DNA of 64,000 nucleotides, taken from positions 62,001 through 126,000 of the forward strand of contig NZ_JACLAW010000005.1 of assembly GCF_014230315.1 (NCBI RefSeq), in the 5' to 3' direction. Shown here piece by piece: positions 43,680 to 52,318 of this stretch. The notes under the pieces were generated by a model. The model was not told the origin of the DNA, made no database searches, and saw nothing but the letters and a program-made list of their open reading frames with translations. This DNA is from Novosphingobium flavum (GTDB taxonomy: Bacteria; Pseudomonadota; Alphaproteobacteria; Sphingomonadales; Sphingomonadaceae). Every line of letters begins with the position of its first letter. Position 1 is the stretch's first letter. The position numbers and the translations under genes are program-made.

Positions 43680-44570
43680 ATGGTATCGAAACTGATCGAC
43701 ATCCACCCCCACATCGTCTCCGACGACATGGTCCGCTATCCCGTCACCCCGATCGGCGGCAAGCGTTCTGACTGGTCGAAAGAACGCGCGGCGACGATGG
43801 AAGAACTCGTCGCGGCCATGGACGAAGCGGGGGTCGACAAGGCCGCGATCGTCCATTCCTCGACGACTTACGGCTTCAACAACGACTATGTCGCCGATTC
43901 CATCGTGGAATATCCGGGCCGCTTTACGGGGGTATTCTCGGTAAACGTCACTCAGCCCGACGCGCCGGAGCGGATGCGCTACTGGTATGGGCGCGGGATG
44001 ACCGGGATGCGGATCTACGCCCGGGGCAGCACCATGGCGAAGGACTGGCTGTCGATCGCCGATCCCTCGACCATGCCGGCATGGGAATGCGCGGCCGAAC
44101 TCGGCATTTCCGTGGCGACCAACGTCAACGCGCGCGACGAGAGCCTCGGCCATATCAAGACCATCCTCCAGCGCTTCCCCACCGTACCGCTGGTGATCGA
44201 CCACCTCGGCCGGCCCGGCATCGCCGATGGCCCGCCCTATGCCGCCGCGGCCGACTATTTCGACCTTGCCGACTATCCCAACCTCTATCTCAAATATACC
44301 CGCTCCGGGCTCGACAGCATGATCAAGGGCGCGGCCACGCCGGAAAGCTTCATGGTGAAGCTGGTCAGCGTCTTCGGGGCCAACCGCATCGCGTGGGGAT
44401 CGAACTACCTTTCGGCCCCGGGCACGCTCAGCGAGATCATCCAGTTGGCCCATGCGGCCTGCGCCGATCTGACCACTGTCGACCGCCGCTGGATCTTCGC
44501 CGGCACGGCGCAACGCCTCTATCCCGCGCTGGCCGACGAAGCCTCCGCCACCGCGGCTGCAAGAACCTGA
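43680..44570 (+). CDS. Amidohydrolase family 2 (TIM-barrel metal hydrolase)
   Basis: The 296-residue protein opens with LIDIHPHIV, whose HxH (H9, H11) binds the metal in amidohydrolase family 2. LVIDHLGRPG and IAWGSNYLSAPG follow and give the later ligands. This family includes lactonases, decarboxylases and hydratases of aromatic-acid pathways, such as the pyrone-dicarboxylate lactonase LigI group. No signal peptide is present. GAGGA lies seven bases before the ATG. Position after the decarboxylase-like gene and before the TonB receptor at 44621 suggests a shared catabolic operon. The exact reaction is unknown. Confidence 0.85.
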   Translation: MVSKLIDIHPHIVSDDMVRYPVTPIGGKRSDWSKERAATMEELVAAMDEAGVDKAAIVHSSTTYGFNNDYVADSIVEYPGRFTGVFSVNVTQPDAPERMRYWYGRGMTGMRIYARGSTMAKDWLSIADPSTMPAWECAAELGISVATNVNARDESLGHIKTILQRFPTVPLVIDHLGRPGIADGPPYAAAADYFDLADYPNLYLKYTRSGLDSMIKGAATPESFMVKLVSVFGANRIAWGSNYLSAPGTLSEIIQLAHAACADLTTVDRRWIFAGTAQRLYPALADEASATAAART

Positions 44571-44620
44571 TTTTACAAAAATAAACACAAGCAAATGCCC
44601 TGAACAAAGGGAGAGGGAAT

Positions 44621-47473
44621 ATGACTGGACGTGCCAAATCAACGGCCTTTCTTCTGGCCACATCGTGCCTGATCGCCCTGCCATCGGCCGCCTTCGCGCA
44701 GCAGGCTCCGGCTCCTGCCGCCGACAAGGAGGTCAGTGACGACCAGGCCCGCGAGATCATCGTCACCGGTTCGCGCGTGGCCACCAACGGCAATTCGATG
44801 CCGACCCCGGTTACGGTGGTCACCGCGCAGGATCTCGTCGCCTCCAAGCCGACCACGCTGATCGACGCGCTCAACAACCTGCCGGTATTCTCCGGTTCGC
44901 GCGGCCAGCAGTCCAACCCGATCTCGGCGGGCATCGCCGGGGCGGGGAGCCCGGCCTCGAACCAGCTCAACCTGCGCAACCTCGGCGCGGCCCGCACCCT
45001 GGTCCTGTTCGACGGGCAGCGCGTCGCGCCGACCACCATCGCGGGTATCGTCGATGCCGACATCATCCCGCAGATGCTGATCCAGCGGGTCGAGGTCGTC
45101 ACCGGCGGCACCTCGGCGGTCTATGGCTCGGATGCCGTGGCCGGCGTGGTCAACTTCATCCCCGACAAGAAGTTCAACGGGATCAAGCTCCAGGCCCAGG
45201 CCGGAGAGACCGAATATCACGACAACAAGAGCTGGAAGGCCGGCATCGCCGCCGGCACCGACCTGCTCGACGGCCGCGCCCATATCGAGGCCAGCTTCGA
45301 GCACTACGACAATCGCGGCGTGCTCGATCGCTGGTCGCGCCCGTGGAACAACAAATATGCCGTGGTCGGCACCGGGGCCCAGAGCAATCCCTATTACCTG
45401 CTGGCCGATATTCGCAACAACACCGGGTCCTTCGGTGGCCTGATTACGAACGGCGTGCTCAAGGACATGCAGTTCCGCAGCGACGGCCTTCTCAGTGCCT
45501 TCATCCACGGGGCTCCCACGGCCACATCGACCGCCGAGATCGGCGGCGATGGCTACTACCAGAGCGCCAACATGGTTGCCCCGCTCAAGTTCGACCAGCT
45601 CTATGTGCGCGGCGATCTCGACATCGGTGACGATACCCACGCCCACATTCAGTTCGCCCGCGACAAGAAGTACAATTCACTCAGGGTGAACTGGCCGGCC
45701 CTGACCGGGCTGACCATGAGTTCGACCAACGCCTTCCTGCCGCTGGCCTACCAGCAGCAGCTTGCCACGGCCAAGCAGACGACCTTCACCTTCGGCAAGA
45801 TCCTGACCCAGGAGCCGCGCCTCCAGCCCGAGATCACGTCGGACCAGATCATCCTCAATGCCGGGCTCGACGGCAAGATCGGCAAGTTCCGCTGGGAGCT
45901 TTCGGGCAACTACGGCAAGACCACGCTGCACAACAACTTCCTGTATAACCAGAACAACGAGTATCTCGCCGCCGCGCTCGATGCCGTGGTCGATCCGGCC
46001 AGCGGCAAGATCGTCTGTTATTCGGCCCTGACCGGAAAGCGGCCGGACTGCGTCCCGCTCAATATCTTCGGGCCGACCTCGGCCAGCCAGGCCGCGCTCG
46101 ACTACGTCTTCCGCACGACCCACTTCACCGCCCACACCTCGACCTCGGACATCAACGGCAGCGTCTCGGGCGAAGTGTTCAACACCTGGGCCGGGCCGGT
46201 CAGCGTCGCCCTGTCGGGCGAATGGCGCAGGACCAGCTACGATTCCACGACCGACGCCGATGCCACGGCCCAGCCCAACTGCGCCACGGACCTGCGGTAC
46301 AACTGCCGCTCCACCACGCTCACCTGGGCCAATGCCTTCGGCACCCGCACCCCGGTCAGCGTCACGGTCAAGGAAGTGGCGGGCGAGTTCGAGATGCCGC
46401 TGCTCAAGGACGCGCCGCTTGCCCAGTCGCTCAGCCTCAACGGCGCGCTGCGCTACACCCATTACAGCACGGCCGGCTCCTACTGGACCTGGAAGGCCGG
46501 GCTTGACTGGCACCTCAACGACGAACTGCGCTTCCGCGGCACGATCTCGCGCGATATCCGGGCGCCCACGCTGAACGACCTGTTCGCCCCTGCGACGATC
46601 CAGACCTCCAACGCGCAGGACCAGCTCACCGGCGCCAATCCCAATGCGCCGTCCTACCGCGCGGGCAATCCCACCCTGAAGTCGGAAATCGGCCGGACCA
46701 AGACCTTCGGCATCGTCTACCAGCCCAACTGGCTGCCGCGTTTCAGCCTCGCGGTCGATGCCTTCATCATCGAGGTCCAGAACGCGATCGTCGAGATCAA
46801 GGGCGATGATTCCGTGGTCCAGCAGGCCTGCTACAACAGCGGCGGCACCAGCCCCTACTGCCAGTTGCAGACCCGGCCGAACGGCTTCACCGACAAGTCG
46901 GCGGCCAACATCGTCACCGGCTGGTTCCAGTACAACATCAACATCTCCAAGGTTCGCTCGTGGGGTGCCGATGTCGAGGCGAACTACCAGACCCGCCTGC
47001 TGGGCAAGCCGCTCTCGCTGCGCGCTTTCCTCACCTGGCAGCCGCACACGGTCTACAGCCAGCCCGGCCTGTCCGATGTCGACATGGGCGGCACGGCCTA
47101 TGGGCCCACCCCGCTGATCGCCAGTCCCTCGGTGCGCGTCACGCTCAACCAGGGGATCGACCTCACCGACAACTTCCGGGTGGACCTGCAGGAACGCTAC
47201 CGCAATCCGCTCAAGCTGAGCGGCGATTCCACGCTCTATGTCGCGTGCTGCAAGGTCGGCGCGGTCGCCTACGTCGATCTCAACCTGACCTACAAGGTGA
47301 AGGTCGGCGGGGCGAACGGAGAGGTGTTCTTCAACGTACAGAACCTGACCGACCGCGAGCCGCCGGCCTCAGCCCCTCCGGGCAGCACGACGCCGGGCGC
47401 GATGGGCGGCTGGGCGATCGGCGACGATCCGCTGGGCCGCTCGTTCAACCTCGGCTTCCGCCTCAAGCTCTGA
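44621..47473 (+). CDS. TonB-dependent receptor
   Basis: This receptor of 950 residues has a signal peptide ending in SAAFAQ, the plug start IIVTGSRVATNGNSMPTP, plug landmarks NLRNLGAARTLVLFDGQR and GGTSAVYGSDAVAGVVNF, and the final strand GRSFNLGFRLKL. The cysteine loop CYNSGGTSPYCQLQ is at bases 46829-46861. AAAGGGAGAGGG precedes the ATG. It is the sixth gene of a plus-strand run starting at the MmgE/PrpD gene, and a receptor-linked hydrolase follows after a strong stem-loop. It should import the compound degraded by this operon. Confidence 0.95.
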   Translation: MTGRAKSTAFLLATSCLIALPSAAFAQQAPAPAADKEVSDDQAREIIVTGSRVATNGNSMPTPVTVVTAQDLVASKPTTLIDALNNLPVFSGSRGQQSNPISAGIAGAGSPASNQLNLRNLGAARTLVLFDGQRVAPTTIAGIVDADIIPQMLIQRVEVVTGGTSAVYGSDAVAGVVNFIPDKKFNGIKLQAQAGETEYHDNKSWKAGIAAGTDLLDGRAHIEASFEHYDNRGVLDRWSRPWNNKYAVVGTGAQSNPYYLLADIRNNTGSFGGLITNGVLKDMQFRSDGLLSAFIHGAPTATSTAEIGGDGYYQSANMVAPLKFDQLYVRGDLDIGDDTHAHIQFARDKKYNSLRVNWPALTGLTMSSTNAFLPLAYQQQLATAKQTTFTFGKILTQEPRLQPEITSDQIILNAGLDGKIGKFRWELSGNYGKTTLHNNFLYNQNNEYLAAALDAVVDPASGKIVCYSALTGKRPDCVPLNIFGPTSASQAALDYVFRTTHFTAHTSTSDINGSVSGEVFNTWAGPVSVALSGEWRRTSYDSTTDADATAQPNCATDLRYNCRSTTLTWANAFGTRTPVSVTVKEVAGEFEMPLLKDAPLAQSLSLNGALRYTHYSTAGSYWTWKAGLDWHLNDELRFRGTISRDIRAPTLNDLFAPATIQTSNAQDQLTGANPNAPSYRAGNPTLKSEIGRTKTFGIVYQPNWLPRFSLAVDAFIIEVQNAIVEIKGDDSVVQQACYNSGGTSPYCQLQTRPNGFTDKSAANIVTGWFQYNINISKVRSWGADVEANYQTRLLGKPLSLRAFLTWQPHTVYSQPGLSDVDMGGTAYGPTPLIASPSVRVTLNQGIDLTDNFRVDLQERYRNPLKLSGDSTLYVACCKVGAVAYVDLNLTYKVKVGGANGEVFFNVQNLTDREPPASAPPGSTTPGAMGGWAIGDDPLGRSFNLGFRLKL

Positions 47474-47487
47474 GCCGCAAGCCCCCA

Positions 47488-47522
47488 GCTCCCCGTCCGG
47501 CCCTTTCGGCCGGGCGGGGAGC
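47488..47522 (+). terminator. Stem-loop between receptor and hydrolase
   Basis: A stem of about 15 bp (GCTCCCCG, one G-U pair, CCGGCC, 5-base loop, then the complements) begins 15 bases after the receptor stop. No T-run follows. It may be a partial terminator or an RNA-stability hairpin that sets different levels for the receptor and the hydrolase 25 bases further on. Confidence 0.5.
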
Positions 47523-47546
47523 GTCCCTGTTGCATCGAGGATTGCC

Positions 47547-48932
47547 ATGACCCGTCGCTCCGCCCGCCTTGCCCGCAGGTCTGCCGCCCTGCTGGCGCTC
47601 GCTTTCGCGGCGATCCCGGCACTCCATGCCCAGGAAGCGGGCGAGGGCGGCGGCGAAGGGCGAGCGGTGCGGGCAGGGCCGGTCGCGGGCGAAAACTTCC
47701 GCACTGAATATGTCCGCCTGCCCAGCCAGAGCGAGGCCCTGCTTTACGAGCCGACCAGCCCGAAATCGCCGGTCGCGCTGGTATTCAGCCACCCGGGACG
47801 CAACAATTTCAACGAACCGCTCGGCCGCCAGATGGCGCGGCGCGGCTACCGGGTGCTGATGGTCAACTACCGGGGCGACGCGGAATTCCGCGAAGCCGAT
47901 CCCGAGGCCTACCTGCCTGGCCTGTCGCAGGCGATCACCTGGCTCAGGACCCTGCCGGGCGTCGGCAAGGTGGTCCTCGTCGGCCACAGCGGCGGCGGCC
48001 ATCTCGTCTCGCTCTACGGCGGCGTTGCCGAGCAGGGGCCGGCGATCTGTTCCGGCCCCGAGAAGATCTACCCCTGCAAGACCCGCGGCCTCACAGGTCT
48101 TGCCCGGCTCGACGGCCTCGTCCTGCTCGATGCCACGCTCGGCGCCTTCCACCAGATGAGCGCGGTCGACCCGGCCATCGCCGAGGGCGCGCGCAAGGCG
48201 GCGCTCGACATGTTCGATCCCGCCAACGGCTATGACCCGGCGGCGAAGCGCGCCGCCTATTCCCCGGCCTTCACCAGCCGCTTCTATGCCGCGCAAGCCG
48301 GCGACAATGCCCGCATCGTCGATCACGCGCTCGCTCGCCTCCACGCGATCGAGCAGGGCAAGGCCGTCTATGTCGACGATGAGCCGCTGGTCATCCGCGG
48401 CATGGGCGTGCGCGCGTCCGGCGCGCGGCTCTACCAGCCGGACGTCGCCTTCGCCTCCCACACCCGCCAGCCCCATCTCCTCCTCCGCGCCGACGGCGCC
48501 GAGGGCACGGCAGTGATCCAGTCGGTCCGCGCGCCGGCGGGCAAGTCGGCGGGCGACGCGCTGCGCTCGCTCGACACCATGGCCCAGAACACCACCGTGC
48601 GCCGCTTCCTCGCCGCCTCGGCGATCCGCACCGGGCCGGACTACAGGATCACCGCCGACAATATCGTCGGGGTTGACTGGAAGTCGGCCTACAACTCAAC
48701 CCCGGCCATGGCCGAGGGGATCACCGTGCCCTCGCTGGTGATGACGATGACCTGCCACTACCTGCTCATGCCGGGCGAGATCATCTTCGACCACCTTGCC
48801 GCCAGGGACAAAACCTATGTCGCGGTCGAAGGGGCGACCCACGGTTTCGCCCCCTGCAAACCCGAATACGGCGACACGACCAAGCGCACGTTCGACTATC
48901 TCGACCGCTGGCTCTCGCAGGGCCGCTTCTGA
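47547..48932 (+). CDS. Secreted alpha/beta hydrolase, receptor-linked family, copy 3
   Basis: The 461-residue paralogue has a long basic signal peptide (MTRRSARLARRSAALLALAFAAIPALHAQ). It carries the elbow GHSGGG with Ser148, the cysteine stretch ICSGPEKIYPC after it, and GATHGF with His432. The ending KRTFDYLDRWLSQGRF is the family signature. It acts in the periplasm, most likely on an ester. It follows the receptor at 44621 and precedes an HbpS/GlcG-type gene by 26 bases. It is closest in detail to copy 4 (shared GPEKxYPC and the VGVDWKS motif). Confidence 0.88.
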   Translation: MTRRSARLARRSAALLALAFAAIPALHAQEAGEGGGEGRAVRAGPVAGENFRTEYVRLPSQSEALLYEPTSPKSPVALVFSHPGRNNFNEPLGRQMARRGYRVLMVNYRGDAEFREADPEAYLPGLSQAITWLRTLPGVGKVVLVGHSGGGHLVSLYGGVAEQGPAICSGPEKIYPCKTRGLTGLARLDGLVLLDATLGAFHQMSAVDPAIAEGARKAALDMFDPANGYDPAAKRAAYSPAFTSRFYAAQAGDNARIVDHALARLHAIEQGKAVYVDDEPLVIRGMGVRASGARLYQPDVAFASHTRQPHLLLRADGAEGTAVIQSVRAPAGKSAGDALRSLDTMAQNTTVRRFLAASAIRTGPDYRITADNIVGVDWKSAYNSTPAMAEGITVPSLVMTMTCHYLLMPGEIIFDHLAARDKTYVAVEGATHGFAPCKPEYGDTTKRTFDYLDRWLSQGRF

Positions 48933-48958
48933 TCGCTTGCAACCCCGGAGCAGTGCCG

Positions 48959-49423
48959 ATGCGTGTGCTTTTCATTGCGGCAGCCATGGCGTTCGCTGTG
49001 CCCGCTTACGCCGCCGATCCGGCTCCCGGCCGGGCGCCGGGAATGCCGCTTGCCCTGGCGGTCGAAGCCGCCCGGACGTCCATCGCCGCCTGCCTTGCCC
49101 AAGGCGCGCGGGTCACCGTCGAAGTCAAGGATTCCGCCGGGGTAACGGTCGCCCTGCTATCCGAAGACGGCGCTGACGCGGCCTCGATCGCCACGGTCCG
49201 CTCGCGCAATCAGGCCGTGCTCAAGACCCGCACCCCAAGCGGCGGAGGCGATCCCGCCCTTTCTGCCGAGCCTCGCCTTGCGCAAGCCGGGCGAGGGGCC
49301 CTGCCGGTCCTCGCCGGCACGGCCTTCCTTGGCGCCTATGGCGTGGCGGGATCGGCCAGCGACGCGGCGGACGAGGCCTGTGCCCGCACCGGCCTCGCCC
49401 ACGTCGCCGCGCGGATCCGCTAG
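48959..49423 (+). CDS. Secreted HbpS/GlcG-family protein
   Basis: This 154-residue protein has a signal peptide (MRVLFIAAAMAFAVPAYAAD) and one HbpS/GlcG-type domain: LALAVEAARTSIAACLAQG, VKDSAGVTVALLSEDGA and a C-terminal GVAGSASDAADEACA. Family members bind haem or small molecules, and some act as sensor partners; the ligand is open. Start choice: ATG 48959 gives the signal peptide, and a GTG two codons earlier is possible. Its TAG stop shares the CTAG with the stop of the convergent gene on the minus strand. A second, related protein follows the receptor at 56897. Confidence 0.8.
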   Translation: MRVLFIAAAMAFAVPAYAADPAPGRAPGMPLALAVEAARTSIAACLAQGARVTVEVKDSAGVTVALLSEDGADAASIATVRSRNQAVLKTRTPSGGGDPALSAEPRLAQAGRGALPVLAGTAFLGAYGVAGSASDAADEACARTGLAHVAARIR

Positions 49424-50400
49424 GCGCGAACCCGTTCCGGATCGACGAACAGTTCGTCCACCGACATCCGCTTCGGGGTCAACTGCTGTTTGAAGGCGGT
49501 GTCCTCCAGCGCGCGGATCGTCGCCATGTTGGCTTCCATCCCGTAGGGCAGGGGGTCATGACCGACGATCTTGCGCAGTTTCAGATACTTCTTGTCCGAG
49601 GCCGCATCGGAAGTACCGGCGTCGAGCCGCGCCAGCCACTCGGACTTGGCCTGCGAGAAAGCATCGAACAGCGAGCGGGCGACCCAGGGATGCTCGGCCA
49701 GCACGGAATCCTTGACCACCACCGTGCCGTGCATCGGGTAGATCCCGGTGCGGCCATACCATTCGGCCTCCAGTTCGGCGGCATTGGGGAACAGGTCGGG
49801 ATAGTCGGCCTCGACCGTCTTCCAGCCCTCGGTGGGTGAGCCTGCGCGGCCGATCCCGGCATTGGCGGCGAAGCCTGCCACGAGTTCGCCATCGGCCATC
49901 ATGTCGGCAAGCGAACGGCCGGCCGGGGCGTGGATCACGTTGGGCGGCAGGATCATCTGCTGGACGTGTTCCTCGTCGTCCACAACCCAGGTAACCTTGG
50001 AGGAATCGAGGCCGAACTCATCGATCAGCACGCCGCGCGTCCAGGCCCCGGTCGTCACCGAATAGGCCCTTACGCCAACTTTCCTGCCTTCCAGATCCTT
50101 GGGGTGGACGATCCCCGCGCCCGGCCGGACCAGCAAGCCTGCATGGTGGAACCGGCGCACGATGAAGATGGGGAGGGCGGTGAACGGCGCGCCGTAAGCC
50201 TTGGCGATGATATAGGTCGTCGGCGCCAGTTCGCAGACATCGAACTCGACCTGGCGGACCATCCTGCGGAACGCGGCGATCTGCGGCTTGACGACGACGA
50301 ATTCGGCATCGACCCCCTCGATCGAGATCGACCCGTCGAGCACGGCCATGGTGTGCGGTTGCTGGGAAACGGCAATCTTGAGCGGAACCTTGGCGGCCAT
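49420..50400 (-). CDS. 4,5-dihydroxyphthalate decarboxylase-like protein, second copy
   Basis: The 326-residue protein is paralogous to the gene at 42739: it has the same MAVLDGSI...FDVCELAPTTYIIAKAYG, GRKVGVRAYSVTTGAWTRGVL and RMSVDELF blocks, with an additional stretch near residues 175-225. No signal peptide is seen. AAAGGAG is well placed for the ATG at 50400 (a GTG three codons earlier fits less well). It is followed upstream on the same strand by hydrolase copy 4, whose stop lies 82 bases away. Decarboxylase or ligand-binding function cannot be told apart from sequence. Confidence 0.75.
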   Translation of the reverse strand: MAAKVPLKIAVSQQPHTMAVLDGSISIEGVDAEFVVVKPQIAAFRRMVRQVEFDVCELAPTTYIIAKAYGAPFTALPIFIVRRFHHAGLLVRPGAGIVHPKDLEGRKVGVRAYSVTTGAWTRGVLIDEFGLDSSKVTWVVDDEEHVQQMILPPNVIHAPAGRSLADMMADGELVAGFAANAGIGRAGSPTEGWKTVEADYPDLFPNAAELEAEWYGRTGIYPMHGTVVVKDSVLAEHPWVARSLFDAFSQAKSEWLARLDAGTSDAASDKKYLKLRKIVGHDPLPYGMEANMATIRALEDTAFKQQLTPKRMSVDELFVDPERVRA

Positions 50401-50482
50401 CGGGGGCACTCCTTTCGGGGATCAGGGCGCGCGCCGTCCTCCCCCAGTCAGGGATCACCAGCGCGCGCGGCGGGAAACAGGT

Positions 50483-51850
50483 TCAGAAGCGGCCGGGCTT
50501 GCTCAACCAACCGGCGACATAGTCGAAGGTCCGCTTCGTGCTATCGCCGTATTGCGGCTTGCAGGCCGTGAACTCGTGCGTTGCCCCCTCGACCGCGGCA
50601 TAGGTCTTGTCCTTGCTTGCCAGCCGGTCGAAAATCACCTCGCCCGGCACGACGAGGTAGTGGCAGCCCATGGTCAGGACCAGCGTGGGCACGGTGATCC
50701 CATAGGCATTGCCCGGCGCGGAATCGTAGCCCGATTTCCAGTCCACCCCGACGATATCGTCGGCGGTAATGGCATAGTCGGGCAGGAGCCGGATGCCGTC
50801 GTGGGCAAGAAACCCGCGCACCGTGGTATTGCTGGAACTGGTGCCAAGCTCGCGAACCTGCTTGGCCGCCTGAAACTGGGCCGGGCGAACGGTATGGATC
50901 ACCGTCTGCACCTCGCTGCCGTCAGCCTTGACCAGCGTGTGCGGAGCCTTGGTGTGGGCAAGGAAGGTCAGGTCGGACTGGTAGAGCCGCGCCCCGCCGG
51001 CATCCTCGCCAAGGCCGGGAACGGTCAAGGGTTCGTCATTGGCATAAAGGCCCTTGCCGGCCTCGATCGCCTTGATCCGGGCCTGCGCCCGTGCCAGCAG
51101 CGCCGCATTGCGCGCGGCCTGGGCGGCATAATAGCGCTTGGCGAAGGCGGCCGAATAGCTGGCCTTCCCGGCCGAGGCGTCATAGCCGTTGGCCTTGGCG
51201 AACATGTCCAGCGCGGGAACGCGCGCATTCACGCCGCCCGCGCTGGCCGGGTCGATCGAACTGGCGCCGTGGAAATCGCCCAGCGGCGGATCGAGCAGGA
51301 TCAGGCCATCGGGCTTGGCCAGATGTTCGAGCCCGCTCGCTTGGCAGGGATAGACCTTTTCCGGGCCGTTGCAGGCCGAAGGGCCATGTTCCGCCACGTT
51401 CTCGTAAAGCGTCATCTGGTGCGCGCCGCCGCTGTGCCCGGCGATCACAACCCGGGTCACGCCCGGCAGGCTGCGCATATAGGCAACTGCGGCCGACAGG
51501 ACCGGCAATTGCTGGTCTACGCCGAGCGCGGGATCGATCCGCGCGTTCACATTGATTGTGCGGAACCCCCGCCGCGCCAGTTCGCGCCCAATCGGCGCGG
51601 TGAAGTTGTCCCCGCCCGGATGGGTGAAGACCACTGCGACCGGAGAGACCGCTGCGCCGGCAAGCGGCTGGAACACCATGCCTTCGCCGCGCCGGCCGAG
51701 GCGGACGTACCCGGCGGAATAGTCCTTGCCGTCGAGCGGGCCGACGCGGGCGCGCAGGCCGGCTTCGGTCGGCGCTTCCGCCTGCGCGACAAGAGCTGCC
51801 GGAAGCGCGATGAGCGCCAGGGCCGCAAGGGCTGGAACCGTCAATTTCAT
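50483..51850 (-). CDS. Secreted alpha/beta hydrolase, receptor-linked family, copy 4
   Basis: The 455-residue paralogue has a signal peptide (MKLTVPALAALALIALPAALVAQ) and the elbow GHSGGAH with Ser140 (one Gly of GHSGGG changed to Ala). The cysteine stretch ACNGPEKVYPC follows, GATHEF gives His425, and the ending is FDYVAGWLSKPGRF. Unlike copies 1-3 it has no receptor gene directly upstream; it is divergent from ligJ. The ATG at 51850 follows GAGAGG. A dyad at 51923-51939 lies about 73 bases upstream and may control it. Confidence 0.88.
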   Translation of the reverse strand: MKLTVPALAALALIALPAALVAQAEAPTEAGLRARVGPLDGKDYSAGYVRLGRRGEGMVFQPLAGAAVSPVAVVFTHPGGDNFTAPIGRELARRGFRTINVNARIDPALGVDQQLPVLSAAVAYMRSLPGVTRVVIAGHSGGAHQMTLYENVAEHGPSACNGPEKVYPCQASGLEHLAKPDGLILLDPPLGDFHGASSIDPASAGGVNARVPALDMFAKANGYDASAGKASYSAAFAKRYYAAQAARNAALLARAQARIKAIEAGKGLYANDEPLTVPGLGEDAGGARLYQSDLTFLAHTKAPHTLVKADGSEVQTVIHTVRPAQFQAAKQVRELGTSSSNTTVRGFLAHDGIRLLPDYAITADDIVGVDWKSGYDSAPGNAYGITVPTLVLTMGCHYLVVPGEVIFDRLASKDKTYAAVEGATHEFTACKPQYGDSTKRTFDYVAGWLSKPGRF

Positions 51851-52318
51851 CACTACCTCTCCCCTCCGTCAGCGGAGATTGCTTCTTGTGAATTTCTCCT
51901 ACAGGCGAAGTGCTCCAAACCGCGCTATTCAAAATAGCGTCGATGAAATAATTCTGGTCAATTCTCGCGGGCGGGTGCGGGACGGGCACGGGGCAATTCA
52001 TCCTCTGATCGGCAGATAGCCGGGCAATTGCATTGCGATGGGCTCGCCCGGCGCTTCATTCGGCTCCTGCCGGCAGGCGCGCCTCATCGCGCGGCGAGGG
52101 GGCGGGCCGTCAGGATCACAATTCTCGATTTCTGCGACAAATCTCCGTTTAGAATATTTCGCCTCCAGTTCTAATGAGCAGCCCATCCGGATCGGCTGTA
52201 TGCGAGGCTCGAGAACGGCATCCGGATCGCCGGACCGGGCGCGCCGCGCCGGTCCCGGTGCGGAATCGGCGGACAGGACCCCGAGAGGGCTGCCGCCGGC
52301 AAGCCGGGGGGAGAGACC
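51851..52318. other. Divergent intergenic region between hydrolase copy 4 and ligJ
   Basis: These 468 bases hold no gene I can support. They contain AT-rich, promoter-like stretches (about 51890-51960 and 52115-52180), the dyad at 51923-51939, and a purine-rich GGGGGGAGAG just before ligJ. Open frames in the region have no recognisable motif. Confidence 0.45.
51923..51939. promoter_or_regulatory. Perfect dyad CGCTATT-CAA-AATAGCG
   Basis: Two exact 7-bp arms are separated by three bases in the AT-rich part of the divergent promoter region. A regulator binding site is likely; which regulator is unknown, since no regulator gene is adjacent. Confidence 0.45.
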
